Origin: Thomasclavelia spiroformis
GTDB lineage: Bacteria > Bacillota_I > Bacilli_A > Erysipelotrichales > Coprobacillaceae
Direction of reading: 5' to 3'
DNA: 50,754 nucleotides
Assembly: GCA_018369555.1 (NCBI GenBank)
Contig: JAGZCC010000009.1
Coordinates: forward strand, 1 to 50,754
Each line of letters opens with the position of its first letter. Within the stretch, counting starts at the first letter, position 1. Below the pieces are notes generated by a model. That model saw nothing but the letters and a program-made list of their open reading frames with translations, was not told the origin of the DNA and did no database searches. This document shows, piece by piece, positions 17,536-25,554 of the stretch. The position numbers were made by a program, and so were the translations under genes.

Positions 17536-18497
17536 TTGATACTAGCAGATAAAATTATTGAACTTAGAAAAAAGAATGGGTGGTCACAAGAACAGTTAGC
17601 TCAAAAGTTAAATGTAACTAGACAGTCAATATCAAAATGGGAAGGGGCACAATCTGTTCCTGATTTACAAAAAATTATTTTATTAAGCGAGATATTTGGA
17701 GTAACTACAGATTATTTAATTAAAGATGAAATTGAAGAAGAGTTTTTAAATGAAGATGTTGATTTAAAAGTTAGAAAAGTTACTTTAACTGAAGCTAAAG
17801 AATTTTTAAATATAAAACATACAAATGCAAAGTTGATGGCATTAGGAGTTTTTCTTTGTATTATTTCACCGGTTTGGTTATTTATTTTATTAAGTTTGGG
17901 TGATAAGATAATAGCTGAAAATCTTGCTACAGCAGTAGGATTAAGTATTTTAATGATCTTGGTTGCAATTGCTACGGGGATATTTATATATTGTGAAGAA
18001 AAGACTAAGAAATTTGATTATATAGAAAATGAATTATTTGATACTGAATATGGGGTAAGGGGAGTAGTAAGTCAATTAAAAAAGAATATCATGATATTTA
18101 TGTTAAATATAATATTTTAGGAACTATTATTTGTATTTTGTCGGTATTACCGTTATTTTTAGGTATTGTTGTTTTAGATGATGAGTTGTTTATTTTAAAA
18201 ATGGTTGCATTGTTATTAATATTAGTAGGATTAGGGGTTAATTTTTTTATAGTCGCTAGTATTAATTATGAAAGTATGAATTTACTTTTAAAAGAAAACT
18301 GTCAAAATAGTAAACAAAGTAAAAATAAAAAGATTAAAGATACTATCAGTAGTGTTTATTGGCTGTTGTCTTTAGCGATATATTTAGGATATAGTTTAGT
18401 AAGTAATGATTGGGGACATAGTTGGATTATTTGGCCAATAGCTGGAGTTTTGTTTGCAATAGTGTCAGTTATTATTAATATTTTATTTGAAGATTGA
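17536..18497 (+). pseudogene. XRE-family regulator with membrane domain, broken by one frameshift
   Basis: The N-terminal part (to the stop at 18118-18120) is a helix-turn-helix of the ADKIIELRKKNGWSQEQLA type followed by two membrane helices. The continuation in the next frame (EYHDIYVKYNILG..., then VLPLFLGIVVLDD and two further helix pairs) runs to 18497. The frames join exactly at an A6 run (18078-18083); one more A would restore a single protein of about 320 residues. Start: GGAGG at 17523-17527 is only two bases from ATG 17530 but eight from TTG 17536, which gives MILADKI, so TTG is preferred. It could be a real null allele, a phase-variable tract or a sequencing error. The soluble HTH part may still bind DNA. 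Confidence 0.8.
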
Positions 18498-18498
18498 G

Positions 18499-19206
18499 GT
18501 GATAGTTATTAAAGATTTATATTATGTTTTAATGTATTGTAATTTAGGTAATGTAAATAAATGTAAAAATTTGATTAAATCAAGTCGAATTAAAGTTAAT
18601 GATCAAATTATTAAAGATATAAGATATCAAGTTGAATTTGATGATATTATTGTTTTTGATGATATTGTGTTAATGTGGCCATTTGTTTATTATATGTTAA
18701 ATAAACCTAAAGGGTATATTTGTGCTAATCATGATAAAAAATATAAATGTGTAATTGATTTAATTGATCAAGATGATTGTTATTGTTTAGGAAGATTAGA
18801 TATTGATACAACAGGGTTATTGTTAATTACAAACGATAAAACATTATCAAAAAGATTATTATTACCTGAAAATCATATTGATAAAAAATATTATGTCACA
18901 GTTAAAAATAAATTAACTGATGATTTAATTGAAATATTTAATAATGGAATTATAATAGATCAGCAAGTAAAATGTAAACCAAGTTATTTAGAAATAATTG
19001 ATGATTATCATTGTTATCTTACAATTAATGAAGGCCGTTATCATCAAATTAAAAAAATGTTTTTATCATGTAATAACAAAGTACTAGAATTAAAAAGAGT
19101 TATGTTTGCTTCAATAAATTTAGATAATAATCTATCTATAGGTGATTATCGAAAACTAAATAATCAAGAAATTAAGCAACTTATTACAATAAATAATACA
19201 AAATAA
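18499..19206 (+). CDS. Pseudouridine synthase, RsuA family
   Basis: An enzyme of about 235 residues that isomerises a uridine in rRNA, most likely 16S U516 or a related site. The N-terminus is a shortened S4 domain (CKNLIKSSRIKVND). The catalytic aspartate is in GRLDIDTTGLLLITND, and the family motif GRYHQIKKMF lies near the C-terminus. The start is unclear. The frame is open from TTG 18487 (no ribosome-binding site), GTG 18499 lies within the GAGGTGAT element, and the S4 domain would begin at ATT 18508, correctly spaced from that element. It probably follows the upstream regulator by a small overlap or abutment. It is a distinct paralogue of the gene at 39660. Confidence 0.85.
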   Translation: MIVIKDLYYVLMYCNLGNVNKCKNLIKSSRIKVNDQIIKDIRYQVEFDDIIVFDDIVLMWPFVYYMLNKPKGYICANHDKKYKCVIDLIDQDDCYCLGRLDIDTTGLLLITNDKTLSKRLLLPENHIDKKYYVTVKNKLTDDLIEIFNNGIIIDQQVKCKPSYLEIIDDYHCYLTINEGRYHQIKKMFLSCNNKVLELKRVMFASINLDNNLSIGDYRKLNNQEIKQLITINNTK

Positions 19207-19248
19207 TTCAAAATGGGTATATAATAAACCCCATTGGGAGGATATTTA

Positions 19249-20577
19249 ATGTTATTTAGTAACCAAGATTTAAAAAAACTGATAGTCCCATTAATAATTG
19301 AACAAATATTAGTAATATTAGTTGGCTTTTTTGATACGGTAATGGTTGCAAGTGTTGGTGAAGCAGCTGTGTCAGCAGTATCATTAGTTGATGGGATTAA
19401 TGTTTTATTAATCAATATTTTTTCAGCGCTTGCAACTGGAGGAGCTGTCGTAGCCTCACAGTTTATTGGACAAGGTTCGATAAAAAAAGCTCAATATTCT
19501 GCTAAGCAATTGATTTTAATTACTGCCTTACTATCTAGTATATTAATGATAGTTATTATTGTATTTAACAGTTCTTTATTACAGCTTATTTTTGGACATG
19601 TTGAAGCTAATGTTATGAAAAATGCTGAAATTTATTTTCTATTTTCAGCAATTTCTTATCCTTTTATTGCTTTATATAATGCTGGAGCAGCATTATTTAG
19701 AACGATGGGAAATTCTAAGATTTCAATGATCAATAGTGCAATTATGAATGTTATCAATATTGGATTAAATGCAGTATTTATTTTTGGTTTTAAATGGGGT
19801 GTTTTTGGAGCTGTACTTGCAACTTTAATTGCACGAATGGTTGCTTGTACTGTTATTTTAAAGACACTAAGTCATAAGAATAATGAATTATATATCGATA
19901 ATTATTTACATTGGCATTTTGATTTTACCTATATAAAAAAGATTCTTACAATTGGGATTCCTTCAGGTTTAGAAAATGGTATGTTTCAATTTGGTAAGAT
20001 ACTAGTGCAAAGTTTAATTGCTTCTTTTGGAACATATTCAATTGCAGCTAATGCTGTTTCTAATAATCTTGCCCAGATGCAAATTATTCCAGGAATGGCA
20101 ATGTCGCTTGCCATGGTTACTGTAGTAGGGAGATGTGTAGGAGCTAATGATTATAGCCAAGCAAAATATTATATAAAAAAATTAATGAAGATTACATATA
20201 TTACAATGGCAGTTTTAATAGCTGTGTTATTAGTTTTTACACCAATAATTTTAAAATTTTATGCTCTTTCAAAAGAAACGCTTGATTTAGCATACCAATG
20301 TATTTTTATTCATACAATTTTTGCAGTTACAATTTGGCCATTAGCATTTACTTTTCCAAATGCCTTAAGAGCTTCAAATGATGCAAAATTTACAATGTTT
20401 GTTTCAGCAGCTTCAATGTGGATTTTTAGATTTTGTTTTAGTTATATTATTGGACGATATATGAACTATGGATTATTAGGGGTATGGATTGCAATGTTTA
20501 TTGATTGGATAGTGCGCAGTATTTTATTTATATGGCGTTATTATAGTGGTAAATGGATGAATAAACAATTAGTATAA
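19249..20577 (+). CDS. MATE-family multidrug/cation antiporter
   Basis: A 442-residue membrane transporter with about 12 helices and the MATE layout of two six-helix bundles, exporting organic cations or drugs with Na+ or H+ coupling. Family features include FFDTVMVASVGEAAVSAVSL in helix 1-2, the ALATGGAVVASQFIGQ segment and IGIPSGLENGMFQFGK at the start of the second half. The frame opens at TTG 19234, but GGGAGG at 19237-19242 sets ATG 19249. A TATAAT lies at 19220-19225 just after the upstream stop. The deformylase gene follows after 10 bases and is probably co-transcribed. The substrate is unknown. Confidence 0.9.
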   Translation: MLFSNQDLKKLIVPLIIEQILVILVGFFDTVMVASVGEAAVSAVSLVDGINVLLINIFSALATGGAVVASQFIGQGSIKKAQYSAKQLILITALLSSILMIVIIVFNSSLLQLIFGHVEANVMKNAEIYFLFSAISYPFIALYNAGAALFRTMGNSKISMINSAIMNVINIGLNAVFIFGFKWGVFGAVLATLIARMVACTVILKTLSHKNNELYIDNYLHWHFDFTYIKKILTIGIPSGLENGMFQFGKILVQSLIASFGTYSIAANAVSNNLAQMQIIPGMAMSLAMVTVVGRCVGANDYSQAKYYIKKLMKITYITMAVLIAVLLVFTPIILKFYALSKETLDLAYQCIFIHTIFAVTIWPLAFTFPNALRASNDAKFTMFVSAASMWIFRFCFSYIIGRYMNYGLLGVWIAMFIDWIVRSILFIWRYYSGKWMNKQLV

Positions 20578-20587
20578 GGAGTAAGAT

Positions 20588-20998
20588 ATGATTAAGAAAA
20601 TTGTAAAAGATAAATTATTATTAAGCCAAAAATCATCAAAAGCTTCAAAAGAGGATTTAAATATTGTTGAAGATCTTTTAGACACAATTAAAGCAAATAA
20701 AGATAAGTGTGTTGGAATGGCTGCTAATATGATTGGTTATAATAAGCAAATAATTGTAATTGAAAATGATGGTGAGTATTTAGTGATGATTAATCCTTTA
20801 ATTACTAAGGCAACTGGTAAATATGAAACAAATGAAGGCTGTCTCTGTCATGAAACATTAACGCCAGCATTACGTTATCATAAAATAACGGTTGAATATT
20901 TAGATCTTAATTTTAAAAAAAAGACAAGAACTTTTAAAGATTATTTAGCACAAATTATTCAACATGAAATTGATCATTGTAATGGTATTTTAGTATAA
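20588..20998 (+). CDS. Peptide deformylase-family protein with altered motifs
   Basis: A 136-residue metalloenzyme that removes formyl from nascent N-termini. Motif III is intact: QHEIDHCNG gives HExxH metal ligands. Motif II is EGCLC instead of EGCLS, keeping the cysteine ligand. Motif I is VGMAANMIG instead of GxGLAAxQ, so the usual Gln is Met. The same GMAANMIG form occurs in a known branch of Firmicutes deformylases, so it is probably active or a specialised paralogue. The second cysteine in motif II is unusual. It lies 10 bases after the MATE gene with GGAGTAAG as ribosome-binding site. Confidence 0.82.
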   Translation: MIKKIVKDKLLLSQKSSKASKEDLNIVEDLLDTIKANKDKCVGMAANMIGYNKQIIVIENDGEYLVMINPLITKATGKYETNEGCLCHETLTPALRYHKITVEYLDLNFKKKTRTFKDYLAQIIQHEIDHCNGILV

Positions 20999-21052
20999 TT
21001 AAAAGATGATTTATGAAACAAACTTAATTTATTGAATATTAATTAATATTTT

Positions 21053-21086
21053 AAAAAGGATTGACTCTTAGAAATCAATCCTTTTT
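21053..21086 (+). terminator. Intrinsic terminator after the deformylase gene
   Basis: A perfect 12-bp stem AAAAAGGATTGA/TCAATCCTTTTT with a nine-base loop. It is AT-flanked and could work in both directions. Confidence 0.85.
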
Positions 21087-21198
21087 ATTTGGCATTTTTT
21101 AATAAATCAATAATATAAAAGCATAAATATTAAAAAAATGTAAATAATATAAGTAATTTTAGAATTACTAATGTAAAAGATAATAGGAGGAGATCGAA

Positions 21199-21717
21199 AT
21201 GAGTGTTCATGATAACTTAGTTGAAATAAGTAAATCATTAGAAAACCTAGAAGAAACCGGTATTTATGATGTAGAAAAATATAGTTGCTCATTAAAACAT
21301 TTAACTAATCAATTAGAATATTTTTATTGTCATTTGGTAAAAGAACAAGGGCGTGATAGTGAAAATACATTTTATCATTTAAAACTCCGTCCTAAAATTC
21401 ATCAACTTGCATATTTCAATATTGGTCGCGGATTTCCTAAAGAATTAATGGATGGCCATTGGTGTTATATATTAAAAGATTTAGGTTATAAGATGTTAAT
21501 TATTCCATGTACTTCATTAAAAGGGAATGGTTGTAATCCAGGTTTTGAATTGGATATTGATGTAATGATGGAAAATATAAAGACGAAAAGTCGTTTGCAA
21601 TTAAGTGAAATACGCTGTGTTGATATGCAAAGATTAGATTTACGAAAACCGTTTTGTAATGTATTAAGTACTCGTAAAGAAATTATTAATTATGTTGAAG
21701 AGCATTTGTTAAAATAA
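21199..21717 (+). CDS. PemK/MazF-like protein, no antitoxin nearby
   Basis: A 172-residue protein. The first 60 or so residues are a charged helical region. The rest (KIHQLAYFNIGRGFPKEL, GHWCYILKDLGYKMLIIPCTSL, then IRCVDMQRL) resembles the compact SH3-like beta barrel of the PemK/MazF ribonuclease family as it occurs in clostridial relatives. No antitoxin gene is adjacent, so if a toxin it is orphan, or the N-terminal helices play the antitoxin part. AGGAGG is 9 bases before ATG. A short AGTAATT/AATTACT palindrome (21152-21169) precedes it. The family call is from residue pattern only. Confidence 0.5.
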   Translation: MSVHDNLVEISKSLENLEETGIYDVEKYSCSLKHLTNQLEYFYCHLVKEQGRDSENTFYHLKLRPKIHQLAYFNIGRGFPKELMDGHWCYILKDLGYKMLIIPCTSLKGNGCNPGFELDIDVMMENIKTKSRLQLSEIRCVDMQRLDLRKPFCNVLSTRKEIINYVEEHLLK

Positions 21718-21734
21718 AAAAAGCCTAAAAAGGC
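21713..21734 (-). terminator. Terminator of the minus-strand DUF1275 gene
   Basis: On the minus strand a short AGCCT/AGGCT stem with a TTTT loop is followed by T7. It overlaps the end of the gene at 21734. Confidence 0.6.
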
Positions 21735-22402
21735 TAATACATTAAAATTAATAAAGTTATTAGAAGTAATAAACAACAAAATAATAAAGAAATTTGACCA
21801 AAGAAATTGATTAATATTGTTGCAATAATTGCTCCAAAAATAAAGAAAAATATAATAATTAAATATCGCCAACATTGTTTCAAAGCATTTTTATCATGTA
21901 AAAAAAGATAAGCAGATATTTTTTGCCCAGCTGATTTTAAATTACCAGTACACATAGTTGAAGCATATGGTAAACCGTTTGTAGTTTTAAATGTATTAAC
22001 TTGTAATGAACAAACTAAACCAATTGTTATATTACAAACTAGGTGTGGCAATTGCTTTGGTTCAAAAGCAATTATTGTAAGAATAATTATTTCAATTATC
22101 AAAATTAAGTGTTGCCATTCAAGGTATTGAGGATTAGTTAATTTATGTTTAATATATTCACTAATAATAATTCCTAGAAAAAAAGCGATGATTGGTAGTA
22201 AATAATATAATGCACCTATAAAATCACTTTGAGCAATTTTTAAACCCATTAAAACAATATTACCAGTTTGTGCATTAGCAAAGACATTTCCCTTTAAGAG
22301 ATAAGTATAAATATCTAAAAATCCCCCAACAATTGCAAGTAAAATACCGATAAGCAATGATTCATGAATCGTTGCTTTAAAATAACTTTTAAGTTTCATC
22401 AT
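21734..22402 (-). CDS. DUF1275 (YoaK-type) membrane protein
   Basis: A roughly 222-residue integral membrane protein with six or so helices. It carries the DUF1275 signature GGFLDIYTYLLKGNVFANAQTGNIVLMG and a later STMCTGNLKSAG segment. Function of the family is not established; weak transporter-like topology is known. Start choice is difficult: ATGs occur at 22411, 22402 and 22399, none with a ribosome-binding site. ATG 22411 lies inside the 3' arm of the ackA terminator hairpin, so I chose 22402. It follows ackA on the minus strand and may depend on read-through. Confidence 0.8.
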   Translation of the reverse strand: MMKLKSYFKATIHESLLIGILLAIVGGFLDIYTYLLKGNVFANAQTGNIVLMGLKIAQSDFIGALYYLLPIIAFFLGIIISEYIKHKLTNPQYLEWQHLILIIEIIILTIIAFEPKQLPHLVCNITIGLVCSLQVNTFKTTNGLPYASTMCTGNLKSAGQKISAYLFLHDKNALKQCWRYLIIIFFFIFGAIIATILINFFGQISLLFCCLLLLITLLILMY

Positions 22403-22407
22403 TAAAA

Positions 22408-22432
22408 ACATGTAGCATTTTTTTGCTACATG
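22408..22432 (-). terminator. Terminator of ackA
   Basis: On the minus strand ACATGTAGCA pairs perfectly with TGCTACATGT across a run of A, followed by TTTTTA. It lies 5 bases after the ackA stop and is nearly symmetric, so it may also act rightward. Confidence 0.8.
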
Positions 22433-22437
22433 TATTT

Positions 22438-23628
22438 TTATAAATTTAATAAACGTTTAGTATCGCGTGCGATGACTAATTCTTCATTTGTTGGGATAAC
22501 GAAGATTTTAACTTTAGAATTAGGAGTACTAATCAAACGATCACCTTTACCATTAACATTGGCGTCTTCATCAAGTTCAACTCCTAAAGCATCTTCTAAT
22601 AAATCACAAATACCTTTTCTTGCAAAAAATGAATTTTCACCAATTCCTGCAGTAAAGCAGATAGCATCAACACCACCTAAAGCAATGAAATAACGTCCAA
22701 TATAAGCAATAACACGACGATAAAAAATATCAATTGCTAATTGTGCTCTTTCATTTCCTTCGATTGCAGCATTTTGAACATCTCTAAAATCACTAGAAAC
22801 ACCAGAAATTCCTAATAATCCTGATTCTTTATTCAATATTTTAATAACTTCTTTCATATCTAAACCAACTTCTTCGATTAGATAATCAATTACTGAAGGA
22901 TCAACATCACCACTACGTGTTCCCATCATAATTCCTGCAAGAGGTGTAAATCCCATAGATGTATTTACTGATTTACCATCTTTAATTGCAGTTAAAGATC
23001 CACCAGCACCTAGATGGGCAACAATAATTTTTGAATGTTCAGGATTGCCTAACATTTCAATGCATCGTCTAGAAACATAATAATGACTTGTACCATGAGC
23101 TCCATACTTACGCACTTTATGATCAGTATAATATTTGTATGGAATTGGATAAATATAACATTTTGGTTCTAATGTTTGATGAAATGCAGTATCAAATACA
23201 GCTACTGCTCCAGCATTAGGAATTGCTTCTTTAAATGCATAGTATCCAGTTAAATGAGCTGGATTATGAAGTGGTGCTAATGATTTTAATTCATCAATTT
23301 TATTTACAACATCTTCATTAATGATAACTGATGAATCAAAATATGCGCCTCCTTGAACGACACGATGTCCAACACCCTTGATTTCATCTAAATCTTTTAC
23401 GATGCCTTTTTCAATTAAGGTATCTAATAATAGTTCTACTGCGACCTTATGATCTTTAATAGGACTAGTTGTAACTGTTTTTTTACCATCATATTTAATA
23501 GTAAAGATTGAATCTTCTAATCCAATTCTTTCAATCACTCCAGATGTAATTACAGATTCGTCATCCATTTCAAATAATTGAAATTTTAATGATGAACTAC
23601 CTGCATTTACAGAAATAACTTTTGCCAT
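22438..23628 (-). CDS. ackA: Acetate kinase
   Basis: A 396-residue cytoplasmic enzyme converting acetyl phosphate and ADP to acetate and ATP, the energy-yielding end of mixed-acid fermentation. The ASKHA signature INAGSSSLKFQLF at the N-terminus, IIVAHLGAGGSLTAI mid-protein and the catalytic region VAVFDTAFHQTL are all intact. AAGGAGG lies 12 bases upstream of ATG. An extended -10 (TGATATAAT, minus strand near 23657) precedes it. No pta gene is next to it. The DUF1275 gene follows after its terminator. Confidence 0.97.
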   Translation of the reverse strand: MAKVISVNAGSSSLKFQLFEMDDESVITSGVIERIGLEDSIFTIKYDGKKTVTTSPIKDHKVAVELLLDTLIEKGIVKDLDEIKGVGHRVVQGGAYFDSSVIINEDVVNKIDELKSLAPLHNPAHLTGYYAFKEAIPNAGAVAVFDTAFHQTLEPKCYIYPIPYKYYTDHKVRKYGAHGTSHYYVSRRCIEMLGNPEHSKIIVAHLGAGGSLTAIKDGKSVNTSMGFTPLAGIMMGTRSGDVDPSVIDYLIEEVGLDMKEVIKILNKESGLLGISGVSSDFRDVQNAAIEGNERAQLAIDIFYRRVIAYIGRYFIALGGVDAICFTAGIGENSFFARKGICDLLEDALGVELDEDANVNGKGDRLISTPNSKVKIFVIPTNEELVIARDTKRLLNL

Positions 23629-23656
23629 TTTTATACAGCCTCCTTAATCTATGGTC

Positions 23657-23665
23657 ATTATATCA
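23657..23665 (-). promoter_or_regulatory. Extended -10 promoter of ackA
   Basis: On the minus strand TGA-TATAAT about 29 bases upstream of the start codon, with no strong -35. Confidence 0.5.
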
Positions 23666-23712
23666 TTATTTCATAAAATATCTATAAAAAAGCATGAGCT
23701 TTATAATTTTTC

Positions 23713-23740
23713 TTGAAATTTTAGTAATAAATCTTATAAT
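23713..23740 (+). promoter_or_regulatory. Promoter of the thiT transcript
   Basis: TTGAAA at 23713-23718, a 16-base spacer and TATAAT at 23735-23740, so transcription should begin at the riboswitch (about 23747). Confidence 0.75.
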
Positions 23741-23743
23741 ATA

Positions 23744-23828
23744 GATGAGCCAGGGGCGCAGTTTGCTGAGAAAGGTTATACCTTGTCCCTTATTATCTGA
23801 ACTGGGTAATGCCAGCGTAGAGAGAGCA
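23744..23828 (+). promoter_or_regulatory. TPP riboswitch (THI element)
   Basis: The conserved cores of the thiamine pyrophosphate aptamer are present in order: GGGGCGC, CTGAGA at 23766-23771, CTGAACTGGGT and AATGCCAGCG at 23808-23817. It is followed by a terminator and then a thiamine transporter gene, so TPP binding should switch transcription off. Confidence 0.95.
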
Positions 23829-23843
23829 ATTTTAAAATTATTT

Positions 23844-23875
23844 GCTTTTTTACGCTTGTAAAAAAGCTTTTTTTA
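23844..23875 (+). terminator. Riboswitch-controlled terminator
   Basis: A perfect stem GCTTTTTTAC/GTAAAAAAGC with loop GCTT and a T7 tail between the TPP aptamer and thiT. It is the likely expression platform. Confidence 0.85.
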
Positions 23876-23914
23876 ATTTTGTTTGGCTCTTTTTTATGAA
23901 AGGGGAAACAAAGA

Positions 23915-24442
23915 ATGAAAAACAAAAAATTTGAACTTACTACTAAAACAATGACTTATATGGCAATTTTTGCAGCGTTACAACTTGTTTTAGAATACCT
24001 AACACAATTTACACCTACAATGCCAAATGGCGGAAACATTAGTTTTTCTTTAGTAGCATTGATGTTATGTAGTTATCTAATGGGAGCAAGTTATGGTTTA
24101 ATTGTATCACTTGTATGCGTAGGATTACATTTTGTTTTGGGTTTAGCGACATTTTATGGACCGTTATCAGTTATTTTTGATTACTTGTTGCCAATGGCAA
24201 TAGTTGGATTGATTGGTTTGATTCCGGTAATTAAAGTTAATAAAATTGAAATACCGATAGGAATTATTATAGTAATGATATTAAAAACGATTTGTCATTT
24301 AATTTCAGGATGGTATGCTTTTAATACACCATTAATTGCTAATTTATCTTATAATCTTCCATATAATTTAGCCACTCTTGTAGTATGTTTTATCTTGTTT
24401 ATACTTTTATATCCAAGATTAAAAAATAAAATTAGAATCTAG
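23915..24442 (+). CDS. thiT: ECF transporter S component for thiamine, ThiT
   Basis: A 175-residue membrane protein with six helices that binds thiamine and works with the shared ECF energising module (not in this window). The family signature MPNGGNISFSLVALM matches the conserved loop and helix of ThiT, and the C-terminal aromatic-rich segment HLISGWYAF fits the thiamine pocket. The TPP riboswitch upstream independently supports thiamine as substrate. AAAGGGG is the ribosome-binding site. A hairpin terminator follows, so it is monocistronic. Confidence 0.93.
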   Translation: MKNKKFELTTKTMTYMAIFAALQLVLEYLTQFTPTMPNGGNISFSLVALMLCSYLMGASYGLIVSLVCVGLHFVLGLATFYGPLSVIFDYLLPMAIVGLIGLIPVIKVNKIEIPIGIIIVMILKTICHLISGWYAFNTPLIANLSYNLPYNLATLVVCFILFILLYPRLKNKIRI

Positions 24443-24451
24443 TTGGGATAT

Positions 24452-24482
24452 GACACGTATCATGATGATATGTGTCTTTTTT
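24452..24482 (+). terminator. Intrinsic terminator of thiT
   Basis: An 11-bp stem GACACGTATCA/TGATATGTGTC (one G-T pair), loop TGA, followed by T6. Confidence 0.85.
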
Positions 24483-24559
24483 AATGATGTTATGAGATTT
24501 CACCTTTAAAAAAATATGCATTTTGTGTATAATAGAAATGTTATAAAGAGAGGTATTGA

Positions 24560-25096
24560 ATGATGTCAAATTCCCTGGTAGGAAAAAAAGTTTTAATTCA
24601 TTGTTATAAACATGATGGAAGTATTCATCGTTGTTGGTCCAAGGGATTTATTTTAGATGAAAATGATGATCATTTTATTGCGATAAATAATCGTACTTTA
24701 GTTACCGAAGCAGATGGACGGATGTGGCATACAAGAGAACCGGCAATATGCTATTTTCCTAAGAAAAAATGGTATAATGTTATTTGTATGATTCGTAAAA
24801 CCGGAGTTTATTATTATTGTAATATTGCTTCACCAACTTTATATGATGGCGAAGCATTAAAATATATTGATTATGATCTTGATTTAAAAGTTTTTCCTGA
24901 TGGAAATTATCGTATTTTAGATGAAGAAGAGTACCGTCAGCATGCAAAACAAATGAATTATTCAAAAGAGTTAGATAAGATATTAAAAAAACAATTAGAA
25001 ATATTAATTAATTTAGCTTCAAAAAGAGCTGGTCCATTTGATGAAGATTTTACTAAACACTGGTATCATATTTATGAAGATCTAACACAAGGATAG
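24560..25096 (+). CDS. DUF402-family protein, probable nucleoside tri-/diphosphatase
   Basis: A 178-residue cytoplasmic protein of the DUF402/UPF0374 type (YgaC in Bacillus; the Staphylococcus aureus member is reported as a nucleoside tri- and diphosphatase). Visible family marks are LIHCYKHDGSIHRCW at the N-terminus, the acidic cluster DYDLDLKVFPDG that would bind divalent metal, and the C-terminal helix. The start is ATG 24560 or the adjacent ATG 24563, both after AGAGAGG. A TATAAT (24528-24533) lies upstream. The tsaE gene follows after 8 bases, so it heads the tsaE-tsaB-rimI-tsaD-rex string. Confidence 0.82.
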   Translation: MMSNSLVGKKVLIHCYKHDGSIHRCWSKGFILDENDDHFIAINNRTLVTEADGRMWHTREPAICYFPKKKWYNVICMIRKTGVYYYCNIASPTLYDGEALKYIDYDLDLKVFPDGNYRILDEEEYRQHAKQMNYSKELDKILKKQLEILINLASKRAGPFDEDFTKHWYHIYEDLTQG

Positions 25097-25104
25097 GTGA
25101 AAAA

Positions 25105-25554
25105 ATGCAAACAATAATTAAAATCAATAATTTAGATGAAACAATTGAATTAGGCAAACAGTTAGGTGAATTATTAAAACCAAACATGTTAATTACGTTA
25201 AGTGGTGATTTGGGAGCCGGTAAAACTACTTTTACTAAAGGAATTGGTTTAGGTTTAGAAATTAAAAAAATTATAAATAGTCCTACTTTTACAATATTAA
25301 AACAGTATCAAGGAAGGTTGGATTTATCACATTTTGATGCTTATCGTTTGGAGGGTCAAGATGATGATTTAGGTTTTGAAGAGATTTTTGATAGTGATGA
25401 TGTTTGTGTAGTTGAATGGGCAAATTTTATTGAAGATATTTTACCAGTTGAAAGATTGGAAATTGAAATAAAAAAAATTGATGAAAATGCTCGTGAATTT
25501 ATATTTAGGGCAATAGGATCTAGATATGAGCAGTTATTGGAGGGGTTTAAATGA
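25105..25554 (+). CDS. tsaE: tRNA threonylcarbamoyladenosine biosynthesis ATPase TsaE
   Basis: A 149-residue P-loop ATPase needed with TsaB and TsaD to attach threonylcarbamoyl to A37 of ANN-decoding tRNAs. The Walker A motif is GDLGAGKTT (residues 34-42), followed by SPTFTILKQY and the Walker B-like HFDAYRL. AGGTGA lies before ATG. Its stop overlaps the tsaB start by four bases. The partner enzyme TsaC/YwlC, which makes threonylcarbamoyl-AMP, is not in this window. Confidence 0.95.
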   Translation: MQTIIKINNLDETIELGKQLGELLKPNMLITLSGDLGAGKTTFTKGIGLGLEIKKIINSPTFTILKQYQGRLDLSHFDAYRLEGQDDDLGFEEIFDSDDVCVVEWANFIEDILPVERLEIEIKKIDENAREFIFRAIGSRYEQLLEGFK

